A DNA stretch of 64,000 nt, from the NCBI RefSeq assembly GCF_014962245.1, contig NZ_CP063144.1:238582-302581 (forward strand), in the 5' to 3' direction. Of this stretch, positions 52,934 through 62,395 are shown in pieces. The notes under the pieces were generated by a model. The model did no database searches, was not told where the DNA came from, and saw nothing but the letters and a program-made list of their open reading frames with translations. Position 1 is the stretch's first letter, and each line of letters starts with the position of its first letter. Origin of the DNA: Thermosphaera aggregans. Its GTDB lineage: Archaea; Thermoproteota; Thermoprotei_A; Sulfolobales; Desulfurococcaceae. The position numbers and the translations under genes are program-made.

Positions 52934-53321
52934 CTTTCAGTCTTTTCTTATTGCTTCTTGAGGCGCATAGAACTCGCAGTAATGTATACTATTACTTTCA
53001 GTCTTTTCTTATTGCTTCCTTGTAATATGTGAAGCAATTGCTGGAAAACTGTTATCTTTCAGTCTTTTCTTATTGCTTCTCAATCTTACAACACGTGAAT
53101 TCAGTGTTTTCTTACTTTCAGTCTTTTCTTATTGCTTCGAATCTCTCGGGAACAATGTAGAGCGAGGGATTGTCGCTTTCAGTCTTTTCTTATTGCTTCA
53201 AGTATATTCGTTTTTGTTATCAGTGCCATAGAATATCTTTCAGTCTTTTCTTATTGCTTCGTTTGAGGAGCATGAGGAATGTGGATATGTTGATGAACTT
53301 TCAGTCTTTTCTTATTGCTTC
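52934..53321 (-). CRISPR. CRISPR array, 7 repeats of 24 bp and 6 spacers
   Basis: The plus-strand repeat is CTTTCAGTCTTTTCTTATTGCTTC at 52934, 52995, 53056, 53115, 53176, 53237 and 53298; spacers are 37, 37, 35, 37, 37 and 37 nt. All copies look identical. The complement ends in CTGAAAG, like the crenarchaeal crRNA 5' handle AUUGAAAG, so transcription should run on the minus strand from the right. A TATA-like CTTAAAAACC (53348-53357 on the complement) lies about 25 bp before the first repeat on that side. No cas genes are present in the window. Confidence 0.95.
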
Positions 53322-53647
53322 TAGTCGTTGTTTTGATGGCTGGGGTTTTTAAGGTTTGCGGCTGTTTTTCCGGAAAACCGGGGGTTCTCGTTGATGTGCC
53401 GTCCGTTAAGCCCTGCTTGAAACAAAATTTTTAGATCCATGACTAGACCCCTATCCGCGATCGATTTTCCAGCGAACTTCCTGCTGAGTTGGCTTGTGGA
53501 GGCGCTGGACCAGTGCCGGTGTTTTTGGTATAGCCCAGTATTCTACAAGCTGAGCTCAACGTGGGTGAGTAGTTGACTCTGACCCTGGTGTGCGTGATTA
53601 TAGTTGCTTTACAGCCCCCTGGCTTCCGGGGTGGTCAGTCTCCTTTT
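53322..53647. other. Probable CRISPR leader and intergenic region
   Basis: About 325 bp without a gene. By array orientation the leader is here. It contains the TATA-like element near 53350, a T-rich stretch and the inverted GTTTTTCCGGAAAAC at 53367-53381. Nothing else recognised. Confidence 0.5.
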
Positions 53648-54430
53648 TCACCAGCTCCCGCTCTTCAGCCGGCTTATCATCAGCCAGTACTCTTTGTCGT
53701 TGAATAGTGCTTCAGCCTCGTTCTCAACCTTGTTCAGTATTCCCTTAGCACCCTTGGATATAAAGCTCGAAATCTCTCCGGCGTTAACAGCTCCAGCGCC
53801 GAGCGGGTTCGGGGGAAGCCCCACTCTCCCAATGCTTGCCTTGGCGAGGAGCCATGCCCCGATCACCTCTGGCCTCGATGCCTGCACCAGGCTGTCTGCT
53901 GTAAGCTTCCTGTTGGAGAACCAGTAGAGCTCTCTAGTGAAGGCTACTGCCAGGGTTCTCCTAAGCTTGTCAACCCATTCATCGTAAAGTTCCCCAGCCT
54001 TCTCCCTCACCTTTTCAAGGGCTTTGTCAACGTCTACATGGGTGAGAGGAGCCCTGTAAACAGCCTTGGCGAAACCCTTGTCAAGCACAGGCTCCAGCGA
54101 CCCCCACAGCACCACGAGGCTGGAGGCGTAGGAGCTGTGCATCACGCTCGTCATGAAGGACTCTGCAAGGTCTCCGGGGGGCTGGAGACCTCTCCCCTCC
54201 AGCACGGCTTCAACCTCCCACGGCTCCAAAGGATCTGCCGCGGCTGGCTCACCGTTAACCAGGAGCCAGGGCACGCTCCAAGCCTTCTTCTCGAAACCAA
54301 CCCCTGGCTTATCAGCTACCAGGATTCTTAAACGGTTTAACAAGCCTTTCTCGCTGAGTGTTTTCAGCAGCCTGTAGCTTGAGAAGCATGTTGGATGTAC
54401 AACCAGCTCGACAGTGCTCACAGGGATCAA
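53648..54430 (-). CDS. Thioredoxin-fold-like protein, uncharacterised
   Basis: 260 residues. The N-terminus VELVVHPTCFSSYRLLKTLS and WSVPWLLVNGEPAAADPL fit a thioredoxin/glutaredoxin fold with a single-Cys CFSS active site and a cis-Pro after the valine. The C-terminal 170 residues are helical and unassigned. Known crenarchaeal relatives have no defined function. A redox or thiol role is inferred. Confidence 0.6.
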   Translation of the reverse strand: MIPVSTVELVVHPTCFSSYRLLKTLSEKGLLNRLRILVADKPGVGFEKKAWSVPWLLVNGEPAAADPLEPWEVEAVLEGRGLQPPGDLAESFMTSVMHSSYASSLVVLWGSLEPVLDKGFAKAVYRAPLTHVDVDKALEKVREKAGELYDEWVDKLRRTLAVAFTRELYWFSNRKLTADSLVQASRPEVIGAWLLAKASIGRVGLPPNPLGAGAVNAGEISSFISKGAKGILNKVENEAEALFNDKEYWLMISRLKSGSW

Positions 54431-54488
54431 CCATTATTTAGTATTTATTCTGAACCCGCTTTAATAACAAGCTACAGTGCTTCAGCAC

Positions 54489-55010
54489 TCAGTAAACCCA
54501 GTTCTTGGAAACCGGGTGATCCTTCAAATCCTCGAACAGCCAGACCATTCTGTCAACATACCAGAGCATGCCAAAACACGCGGTGATGCAGCCTGCCACG
54601 GTGGTCAAGGGCTCGAGCGCCACTATCCCGTAGAACAGGAGGATGGCTCCTGCAAGGCTTAGCATTGTCAAGGCGAATGCGGCCTTCACATGGTGCTCTG
54701 GTATTTCAACACAGTACTCTCTCCTGCTCACCATTATCCTCTCGCCGAAAACACCCTTGCTAGCCCGGTTGCGGGTTGAACGGGGCTTTGGGAAAACCCT
54801 GGGGTTTAGAAACGTCCACGCCGCGATCACCGCTAAGGGGATTAGGAAGAACAGCCTATCCACGCGCGAGACCAGCAGGCAATTGTGAAGAATAGTGGGG
54901 GGCCTGGTTGCGAAGCTCCAGGGATTGGCATGCCTCATCCAGGCTTCATCCTTCATCCTCATTGCAGACGATGTCTTACCCAGGATTCTCCCGAGTATTC
55001 TATCAACCAC
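54489..55010 (-). CDS. DUF6653-like membrane protein
   Basis: 173 residues. The motif WMRHANPWSFATRPPTILHN opens the conserved region of the DUF6653 family. Helices at about 52-69 and two more in 108-150 (AAFALTMLSLAGAILLFYG, VAGCITACFGMLWYV). Function unknown. Expressed upstream of the thioredoxin-like gene on the same strand. Confidence 0.7.
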   Translation of the reverse strand: MVDRILGRILGKTSSAMRMKDEAWMRHANPWSFATRPPTILHNCLLVSRVDRLFFLIPLAVIAAWTFLNPRVFPKPRSTRNRASKGVFGERIMVSRREYCVEIPEHHVKAAFALTMLSLAGAILLFYGIVALEPLTTVAGCITACFGMLWYVDRMVWLFEDLKDHPVSKNWVY

Positions 55011-55061
55011 GCTCTCCCTGTACTGTGTGCAAGCACTGCTCGTTTTGAAAAACCTGTTTAA

Positions 55062-55126
55062 CAGGTTCAGATGAGACAGGTTTTCTCATCCCTTCCGCGT
55101 CAAGCCCGTTTTCCTCATCATCGCTT
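55062..55126 (-). ncRNA. C/D-box sRNA guiding 23S rRNA methylation (candidate)
   Basis: Minus strand: C box AUGAUGA (55121-55115), an 11-nt guide, D' UUGA (55103-55100), C' GAUGAGA (55090-55084), a 13-nt guide, D box CUGA (55070-55067). The D guide AACCUGUCUCAU pairs with AUGAGACAGGUU; with one G-U pair it matches the conserved 23S segment GUGAGACAGGUU as I recall it, N+5 pointing to the G of GAG. A TATA-like CTTTAAACA lies about 20 bp upstream of the C box. It is between topoisomerase VI-A and the DUF6653 gene. Confidence 0.6.
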
Positions 55127-55154
55127 AAATCTTTGTGTTTAAAGGGTTTTAACC

Positions 55155-56459
55155 CTAGTCTATCCAATCCTTCGTCTCAATCTTCTCCGGGATGTAGCTG
55201 TCTGCTAGGAATTTAAGCCCCTTACTAGCCATTGCCTCGATCTCGAGCTTGCTGAGGGTTTTGAAGAATATGCAGAGCTCCCTAACCCATTCGGGGCTCC
55301 TGAACCAAGGGTAGCCTGTCAACCCCTCCTTCCTCTTCTTAACCTTGCTCTTCAAATCACCCTCGTCCATGCAGACTTCGGCTACCTCGTAGCCGACGAG
55401 CTCGACAGCTCTCTCAACATCCTTCTGCTTAGCCTTGATAATATAGTTCCTCCTCTCCTTCTCATCGAGATAGGCTTTCTTACCGTGAAGCCTTGCCAGG
55501 GATGATTTCGAAATCCCTGGGAAGCCCTTGTCAAGCCTTGCCAATACCTCGCTGAACGGGGCGTCCCCGAAGACATCGGTCATCATCACCCCTATGAACT
55601 TCGCCCCAGGGGTTGCAAGCCTCTCGCTCTCGTAGGACAGGGTTATACTGCCTATTTTGAAAACACTGTAGATGTAGTACCCGTAGGGGTCGCTGTCGGC
55701 GAGCACGTACACGGGGAGCTTCAACTCCTCGCTAAGCCTTCTCACAAACCTCCTGGTAGCCCTGTCCGGCTGCCCGGCGCTGGTAACCAGTACCGCCTTG
55801 TTCTTCCTCCAGAAACCATACCTGTGGAGCTGTTGGAACACAGCATCCTTCTCCACCACGAGCACGTACTCGGCGTCAACATCCTTGAACTCTATCAGGT
55901 CCGGCGTGGGCTCGATCGAGTAGGCTCCATGCCCCATCCTGCTCAAGTCTATGGTGTCGTCGCCGCTCCTGATCACCAGGTTCCCGACAACCTTCCCCTT
56001 CTCCTTGCTGAGGATGAGCAGCTCCTCTCTTAAAACGTTGAGGAAGACTTCAAGATCTCTTATAACGCTGTCAGACTCCTTCTGCTCCTCCCAGCTGTTC
56101 TCATGCACCACCTTCCCGTCAATATCCCTGTAGGAGATGGTGTGTTTACCCCTGTAGTAGAGGTCACGTATCGTAGGGTACTCGTTGTTGACCAGGGAGT
56201 CGTAGATTATCGAAGCCATCAGCATTGTCTGCATGAACTTCCTTGCCTCGTTGACATCGGTGAAACTCCTCTTCAACGTCTCGGGACCGAGCAGTAGTAG
56301 CTTGTGCCTGTGGTCGTAGATGGTGTTGGAGAGTGTTCTCTTAGGCATTACGAGAACAGGCCTCTCTCCTTTAAGGATTAGCTGGGATATTTCGAGAAAC
56401 CTCCTCCTCATAAGCTCGCTAGCCCTTGCCCTTGCCTGCAGGTCCGCCTTGGTAACCAT
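55155..56459 (-). CDS. top6A: DNA topoisomerase VI subunit A
   Basis: Spo11-like catalytic subunit. About 434 residues. The active-site tyrosine is in PTIRDLYYRGKH (winged-helix domain), followed by the TOPRIM domain with VLVVEKDAVFQQL and VYVLADSDPYGYYIYSV. ATG 56459 is preferred over 56474. Its frame overlaps the end of subunit B, the usual archaeal operon order B-A. Confidence 0.95.
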   Translation of the reverse strand: MVTKADLQARARASELMRRRFLEISQLILKGERPVLVMPKRTLSNTIYDHRHKLLLLGPETLKRSFTDVNEARKFMQTMLMASIIYDSLVNNEYPTIRDLYYRGKHTISYRDIDGKVVHENSWEEQKESDSVIRDLEVFLNVLREELLILSKEKGKVVGNLVIRSGDDTIDLSRMGHGAYSIEPTPDLIEFKDVDAEYVLVVEKDAVFQQLHRYGFWRKNKAVLVTSAGQPDRATRRFVRRLSEELKLPVYVLADSDPYGYYIYSVFKIGSITLSYESERLATPGAKFIGVMMTDVFGDAPFSEVLARLDKGFPGISKSSLARLHGKKAYLDEKERRNYIIKAKQKDVERAVELVGYEVAEVCMDEGDLKSKVKKRKEGLTGYPWFRSPEWVRELCIFFKTLSKLEIEAMASKGLKFLADSYIPEKIETKDWID

Positions 56460-56470
56460 AAACCCCTCCC

Positions 56471-58069
56471 TCAAGTACCTATTTCGACTGTTTCAAGGCT
56501 CTTGACAACCTCCTCCAGCGGTATCCCAGCCCTTTTAGCAACTATTTCAGCAAGCCTCTGCTCGAGGATATCCTGGTTGATCCCGTCCTCCCCTCTCACG
56601 ATCGTGTGGAGGCTTCTAGCTATCTCGGGAATATACTTGGCGAGGAGGACAACCCTCCTCTTAACCTCCTCCTCCCTAGCCTTCCTCACCAGGTATATCT
56701 TCAGCTTGCGTAAAACCTCCATTAAGGCAAGCCTTATCTCCCTCCTGATCTCGGGCACGTCGGCAATGCTCTCCTTGCCAACTCCTTTGAAAGGTATCTT
56801 AGTGCTGCACACGTGCACCAGGACCACGAGAGGTGCTGGGAAAACTATCGAGTAGTTAGCCCAGTTAATATCCTCCTTGACGACGAAGGTTGTCACATCA
56901 CTGCCCTCGTCGTAGAGGAGCGGTATCTTGTTAGCATACCTAAGTATTACAGGCTTATCCGCCTCGCCCAGGGGCGTGCCTCCCCCGTAAGCAACCCCCG
57001 CCTCCACGATGAACGGGTGGCCGTGGTAGACCTGCGGCCTTCTCGTCACGGCTTCAACGAACTCCGGCTTGAACATCCTGGATAAGCCTGCAACAATAAT
57101 CTCCCTCCCCAGCGGCGAAATAGCCTTGGCTGAGGGGGGCCTGAGGTTTTCAAACCCCTTGATAGCGTTCACAATCCTGAGCAGCTCATCCTCGCTCAGG
57201 GAGCCCGCCGGCTTCGAAGGATCGACCCCGGCCCTGCTTAAAACCTCAGTGGCTGTTGACTCCCCAACGCTCTGGAAGTTCTTGATCAACAGGTCTTTAA
57301 CGGTCTCCGACGTGTTCAAATCCCTCATCTGCTTCAACATCTCGAGGTCGACGCCGAAGGGGTGTGGCTTAACCTCCACCGGGGGCCTGGGCAGGATGCT
57401 TATCGCCCGGGGGTAGTAGACTATCTCGTTCTCCGGGGTTATGAATATGATGTTCGCGTAAGGGGTGACCACTACTGAGCGTTGCAGGTACTCCATGATC
57501 TTCGGCTTAGCCCTGGCCCAGTCGCCCTCGAGCGTTATAGACACTATTGTCCCATGCCAGTCCCTGGTCTTCCTCCACGTCCCCTTCTCAAGGATCACCG
57601 GCTCGTTCCTGTTCACATCTATCCTCAGCTTGAAATAGTATATCCTCTTAAACCCCTGCTTGCTCGTGATTACTTCAACAGGCCTGCCAGTTGTCATCTG
57701 CCCGTAGAGCACAGCCATTTTAACACCGAGCCCGTACATCCCCCGGGTCTGCTTCAAAACATACTTGCTGCTGAACAATACTTTTCCAAAAGCGTTTGGA
57801 ACCACGTCCGGGGGCAGCCCTATCCCGTTGTCTTCAACGGTAACCCTGTAGTACTCTTGGATCTCGTCAACCTTCCTGATAGCTATCTTGACATCGGGGA
57901 GTATTCCGTGAGCATCGGTAGCGTCTAAAGCGTTCTCGTAAAGCTCCCTCACAGTCTGATAGAGTGCTCTAACAGGGTTGGAGAAGCCGGCGATCTCCCT
58001 GTACTTGTAGAAAAACTCAGCGGGGCTTATAGCCCTGTACTTCTCAACGCCCTCAACGCTGTTAGACAT
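56471..58069 (-). CDS. top6B: DNA topoisomerase VI subunit B
   Basis: GHKL ATPase subunit, about 532 residues. Bergerat motifs: ELYENALDATDAHG, VEDNGIGLPPDV and TRGMYGLGVKMAVLYGQ. Helix-two-turn-helix domain near 230-300 (STATEVLSRAGVDPS) and a transducer with a long C-terminal helical part. ATG 58069 is chosen; the frame extends to 58168 but a TATA-like CTTTAAAAAC at about 58131 starts the transcript near 58100. Confidence 0.95.
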   Translation of the reverse strand: MSNSVEGVEKYRAISPAEFFYKYREIAGFSNPVRALYQTVRELYENALDATDAHGILPDVKIAIRKVDEIQEYYRVTVEDNGIGLPPDVVPNAFGKVLFSSKYVLKQTRGMYGLGVKMAVLYGQMTTGRPVEVITSKQGFKRIYYFKLRIDVNRNEPVILEKGTWRKTRDWHGTIVSITLEGDWARAKPKIMEYLQRSVVVTPYANIIFITPENEIVYYPRAISILPRPPVEVKPHPFGVDLEMLKQMRDLNTSETVKDLLIKNFQSVGESTATEVLSRAGVDPSKPAGSLSEDELLRIVNAIKGFENLRPPSAKAISPLGREIIVAGLSRMFKPEFVEAVTRRPQVYHGHPFIVEAGVAYGGGTPLGEADKPVILRYANKIPLLYDEGSDVTTFVVKEDINWANYSIVFPAPLVVLVHVCSTKIPFKGVGKESIADVPEIRREIRLALMEVLRKLKIYLVRKAREEEVKRRVVLLAKYIPEIARSLHTIVRGEDGINQDILEQRLAEIVAKRAGIPLEEVVKSLETVEIGT

Positions 58070-58276
58070 TTTAGGCAAACCCCTAAATACCTGTAAACTC
58101 TGATCTATTATCCAGTAATACTCTTTAAAAACAAAAGCACGGGTTCCCAGCCCCGCACGCTGCTTCAAGAGCCTGCCGCTTAAACCAGGGCTTGAAAACC
58201 TCTACATCCAACCGGTTTTAACGAGAGATATTTATACTACGTGTGGATAAATTACCTACTTGGAGAGGTGGATTAC

Positions 58277-58507
58277 GTGAGCCCCAAGGAGGTCTTGGGA
58301 TTACTCATAACCATCATCGCCATAGCAATAATATTCTACGCCTATATATCAACCGGTGGAGTCGTGAAAGGGGATATAGCGATTGCAGCAGGTGTTGCAG
58401 GCTTCATCTTAATACTTGTTGGACCATACCTGTGGCTTGGAGAGGTTCCATCAGCTATTAGCAAGTTCGTAGAGGCTAAGACAGGGGTTAAGCTGGAGCA
58501 GAAGTAG
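58277..58507 (+). CDS. Small two-helix membrane protein upstream of cstA
   Basis: About 76 residues with two hydrophobic helices (LGLLITIIAIAIIFYAYI and IAAGVAGFILILVGPYLWL) and a short charged tail. GTG 58277 has GGTG 6 nt upstream. It lies 14 bp before cstA and is probably a small partner of that transporter. TATA-like ATATTTATA at 58227-58235. Confidence 0.7.
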   Translation: MSPKEVLGLLITIIAIAIIFYAYISTGGVVKGDIAIAAGVAGFILILVGPYLWLGEVPSAISKFVEAKTGVKLEQK

Positions 58508-58521
58508 GAGGTGTTGTGTTA

Positions 58522-60359
58522 ATGTACCCGATCCTCATCCTCGTGATCGTTCTCGTTATCTACGTGCTGGCATACGTCTTCTACGGGAAGAAGATACTTG
58601 AGCAACGGGTCACAAAGGCAGACCCTAACAGGCCGACCCCTGCGCTGACCAAGTTCGACGGCGTCGACTATGTTCCAGCCAATAAGTACGTTCTATACGG
58701 CCACCACTTCGCATCGATCGCCGGGGCGGGGCCTATCACCGGTCCAGCGCTCGCGCTTAACTGGGGCTGGGGGCTCCCGCTCATATGGGTGCTGTTCGGC
58801 AACGTCTTCATCGGTGCAGTCCACGACTACCTTGCAATAATGTCGAGCGTCAGGTACGGCGGCTTATCGGTGATGAGTATTTCAGAGTCCACGATGGGGA
58901 AGAAGGCGAGGTATGTATTCCTAGCGTACACCTGGTTCGCCCTGATCCTGGTTCTCGCAGCATTCCTCAGCGTTGCGTCATCAACATTCATAAGCGTTCC
59001 CTCAGCAGCCACGGTTGCAGTCTTCTACATGCCTCTAGCCTTATTGTTCGGCGTGATGGTGTACAGGTTCGGGGTCAACGTTAAGAAGGCAACCGTCATA
59101 GCGCTCGTCCTCGAGGTGGTGCTGATATATGCTAGCTACTACACCCAGCTAGTCATGCCTGGGGACGCGCCCGTCCCGTATCAGACATGGGTTGTTATAC
59201 TTGCGGCCTACAGCTTCATCGCGGCGTCGCTACCGGTATGGTTCCTGCTCCAGCCTAGGGACTACTTGAACGCATACCTGCTGTGGGGCTTCGTAGCCCT
59301 GGCGATCCTAGCCCCTCTAGCAATACCTCTCATAGGGCTGACCGGCCCCTTGATAACCAGCTTCGTCGCTAAGGGAGCCACTATCGGGGCGATCGGCGAG
59401 GCAGCGAGGGCTGACATAGCATGGTTCTGGCCCACAGTCCCCTTGACGATCGCGTGTGGAGCGCTGTCAGGCTTCCACTCCGTAGTAGGTTCGGGGACAA
59501 CGTCTAAGCAGCTTGCCAACGAGCTCGACGCCCTCCTCGTAGGGTATGGTGGAATGTTGACGGAGGGAGCTGTCTCATCCCTTGCTGTAATACTTCCGGC
59601 CGCCATAGTCTGGGATTTCACAGCCTTCGCATCCAACGCTGGCTTAACAACCGCCACGCTCCTGAACTCCGGGCTTAACGTGACGGCCACGCCCACGGTG
59701 TTAAACCTGGCTGGAACCGCCAGGTTCTACACATCCTACGGCCTAGTGCAAGCGCTCATGTGGTCGAGCTCCTAGGGGTTGAGAACTTCCCAGCCCTGTA
59801 CAAAGGATTCTCAACCTTTGCCGCATGGGCTCTCTCAGCATTCGTGCTGACAACGCTCGACACTGCTAACAGGCTGGCAAGGTTTGCATGGGTGGAGCTG
59901 TTCGACTGGGTTAAGCCCAGGAAGCCCGGCGTTCACAAGGTGATAGCCAACAGGTGGATTGCATCCCTGATACCGATACTGCTTGGAGCGGTAATGGCTC
60001 TGCCGCAGGTCACGGACCCGTTGACAGGCAGGCTGATATATGCCTACCAGCTGATATGGCCAGCATTCGCAGGGACAAACCAGTTGCTCGCGGCAATAGC
60101 ACTGCTCACCGAGGCTTTATGGGTTTACGCGGTCTTGAAGGTCAGGGGTAAGGTCAGCCTCCTGATCATGGCCCCGGCAGTGTTCCTCTGGGTGACGGTT
60201 ACATCAGCACTCTTCATCTGGCTCCTCCTCGTTGTGCCAAGCCTGCCAGCACTCTATATTGCTACTACAGGTCTCATAGTAGCTGTGTCTCTAGCGCTGG
60301 ATATCGCCCTGATACTGCTGTTCGTTAAATCCCTGAGGCATGCCAGCGTGAAAGCATAA
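58522..60359 (+). pseudogene. cstA: CstA-type peptide/pyruvate transporter, split by a frameshift
   Basis: CstA carbon-starvation transporters take up peptides or pyruvate. The first frame (to 59775) has the conserved YGHHFASIAGAGPITGPALA opening, VGSGTTSKQL and FYTSYGLVQALMW; the second (59760-60359) continues VELLGVENFPALYKGFSTFA and LSAFVLTTLDTANRLARF. Both are needed for the CstA fold (about 610 residues total). The join requires a one-base shift near 59768. Either a recent inactivation, a sequencing error, or a split that still works through reinitiation at GTG in the overlap; no good SD is seen there. Confidence 0.85.
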
Positions 60360-60410
60360 GTCCTTTCTTAATAAACCTTTTTTCAACATAATTCTCATCG
60401 GTGCTTGCTA

Positions 60411-60707
60411 ATGGTTTTGGAAAAGATAAGGAGCTTTCTCAGGGAGCTACTCCTTTTCATCAAAGGGTTTAACCAGGCAATACTCGAGCAGAGCGTGGAG
60501 GCGTTGCAGGCTGAGTATGTTGAGCTGGAGAACGCATTCCTCACAATGCTCTTCGGCCCCCTGGTAGGCGTTAAAACAATCCCTGTCTTCCTCTCCCTTG
60601 AGCTCCTGGAGGCTGTTAAGGAGGAGGTGTCGATACTGGAGTCCCGGGGGTTCAGAGGGGAGGATGTGCTAGGGGATTTAATGTCGTCGCTGGGAGGTGA
60701 GTGGTAG
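60411..60707 (+). CDS. Small helical protein in ArsA operon
   Basis: 98 residues, mostly helical (SFLRELLLFIKGFNQAILEQ, EYVELENAFLTMLFGPLVGV). Its stop overlaps the ArsA start (TAGTG). GGTG lies 7 nt before ATG 60411. Not recognised; possibly a regulator or partner of the ATPase. Confidence 0.7.
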   Translation: MVLEKIRSFLRELLLFIKGFNQAILEQSVEALQAEYVELENAFLTMLFGPLVGVKTIPVFLSLELLEAVKEEVSILESRGFRGEDVLGDLMSSLGGEW

Positions 60708-61654
60708 TGCTTCAAGACCTTATCAAGCCATACTCCTGCTGCCCGCACGTGGTGGTTGTGATAGGGAAGGGGGGTGTCGGCAAGACCACAGTATCCCTCC
60801 TCCTCGGCGCAGCGCTTGCGAGGCTGGGGAGGACGCTGGTTCTAAGCCTCGACCCGGCCAAACACCTGGCAAAGTACATTGGGGAGGAGGTTGTCGACAG
60901 GGAGCACGTGCTCGGGGAAAACCTGGCTGTGAGGCAGCTGGATGTTGAAAAGGAGGTTGCCAGACAGGCTGACCAGTACTCCAGCATGCTCAAATACCTT
61001 CTACCATCCCTCACAGTCTTAAACGTTGACAGCGTGGTGGACGTTGTCAAGTACATGCCGGGTGTTGAGGAGGAGGTTTTCCTAAGGGTTTTAGACAGCG
61101 TATACTCCAGCCGGGACTACAGCTTCATAGTGGTTGACACGCCTCCCACAGGCGTCACCCTTAGAACCCTCTACCTCCCACTGCTCTACATGGTCTGGCT
61201 TGACAAGCTGATCAAGGTTAGGGAGAGGATTGTCTCCCTGAGATACGTTATCGCGAGAACCACGGGGAGGGAGGCTGAGGCAAGGGATAAGGCCCTGTCT
61301 ATTCTCCTCGAGATGAAGCAGCGGTACTCAAACCTCATGGACGTGTTGAAGAATCCTGCGAGAACCTCCTACGTAGTGGTTGCAACCCCGGAGCCTCTGC
61401 CGGTTTACGAGATGGAGGAGACTGTTAGCTTCCTGGAGAAGAGGCTCGGGGCTCCCGCTAAAGCCCTCGTGCTCAACAAGATCCTCCCCGCTGAAATGGC
61501 TCGGAGAATGGGGGTGGAGCAGCAGCAGAAGGCTTTCATTGAAAAACTCTCCTCTATTAAAAAACCCCTCGTCCTCATAAACTATCTCGGAAAGCCCACG
61601 GAGAGCTTCGAGGATGTTAAGAAGCTTGAAAGCCTTGTCGAGGTGGTTGGGTGA
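60707..61654 (+). CDS. ArsA/Get3-family ATPase
   Basis: 315 residues. Deviant Walker A GKGGVGKTTVSLLLG (about 20-34), switch I SLDPAKHLAKYIG, switch II VVDTPPTGVTLRTL. Archaeal members probably target tail-anchored membrane proteins as Get3 does, rather than pumping arsenite; no arsB or arsR is nearby. GTG 60707 has GGTG 7 nt upstream. Middle gene of a three-gene operon whose last gene encodes a membrane-anchored protein. Confidence 0.88.
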   Translation: MLQDLIKPYSCCPHVVVVIGKGGVGKTTVSLLLGAALARLGRTLVLSLDPAKHLAKYIGEEVVDREHVLGENLAVRQLDVEKEVARQADQYSSMLKYLLPSLTVLNVDSVVDVVKYMPGVEEEVFLRVLDSVYSSRDYSFIVVDTPPTGVTLRTLYLPLLYMVWLDKLIKVRERIVSLRYVIARTTGREAEARDKALSILLEMKQRYSNLMDVLKNPARTSYVVVATPEPLPVYEMEETVSFLEKRLGAPAKALVLNKILPAEMARRMGVEQQQKAFIEKLSSIKKPLVLINYLGKPTESFEDVKKLESLVEVVG

Positions 61655-62325
61655 GCATTGAAGACTTGCTCTCGCTTTACGGCGTGATAATTCTGATAGC
61701 GATCCTCGGCGCGGCCTCAGCCATATGGTTTTTCAGGCAGAGGCGTAGGCTGATAGTGTTGCTGAGGGATGTGGTGCTAGCTCTTGAAAAGCACTTCAAC
61801 CCTTCAAGCAAGGAGTACCAGTGGCTCGGATACATCGTAGGCTTCAAGGCCAGGTACGTCCTCCCAGGCAAGCACAGGGTTTACCTACTGCTCACCACAG
61901 TCCCAAGGCACTCCCTGCTATACTACCCCTTCGCCAAGATCGCGGGTAGGAGGGACAGGCTTGAAATAGCCTTCAACCCGAGCGACAGGGTTGTGGCTGG
62001 AGAGGTCTACCTGGTTAAGAAGAACAGTAGGGTTGACAACACTGTTCTCAGAAACAGCGTGGGGGACAGGCTTGACAAGATGTTTTCAAGAGAGGTTAGA
62101 GGATTCTACGACTACATAGTATTCTACAGTGATGAATCCCTCTACGACAAGGTAGCCGGGGCTGTAGCGAGCTCTAACCTGCCTGTAACCATGATCGCCA
62201 CTTACCCGGGACAGAACATTGTCTCCGCCGCATACGACCTATCCCTGAGCACTCTCAGCGAGTTCCTGGCTTTTCATGAAAGGCTTGTCAAGGAGCTAAC
62301 CGTCCCCAGGGCTGTAAGGAAGTAG
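61651..62325 (+). CDS. Membrane-anchored uncharacterised protein, ArsA operon
   Basis: 224 residues with one N-terminal helix (GVIILIAILGAASAIWFF) followed by basic residues RQRRRL, then a cytosolic alpha/beta domain (YPFAKIAGRRDRLEIAFNPS, YDYIVFYSDESLYDKVAG). GTG start overlaps the ArsA stop (GTGA). A receptor or membrane partner for the ATPase is inferred from position only. Confidence 0.68.
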   Translation: MSIEDLLSLYGVIILIAILGAASAIWFFRQRRRLIVLLRDVVLALEKHFNPSSKEYQWLGYIVGFKARYVLPGKHRVYLLLTTVPRHSLLYYPFAKIAGRRDRLEIAFNPSDRVVAGEVYLVKKNSRVDNTVLRNSVGDRLDKMFSREVRGFYDYIVFYSDESLYDKVAGAVASSNLPVTMIATYPGQNIVSAAYDLSLSTLSEFLAFHERLVKELTVPRAVRK

Positions 62326-62395
62326 CTTCCCCACTGCTTTAAATATCCAGTCTCCAATAAAGTATTCATGTGGCTTCCTCGAGGAGTGTTGACTC

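Noticed and set aside
60701-61654. Arsenite efflux function for the ArsA-like ATPase
   Set aside because: No arsB, arsR or arsenate reductase is adjacent and archaeal homologues are usually Get3-like; the operon partners are a small helical protein and a membrane-anchored protein.
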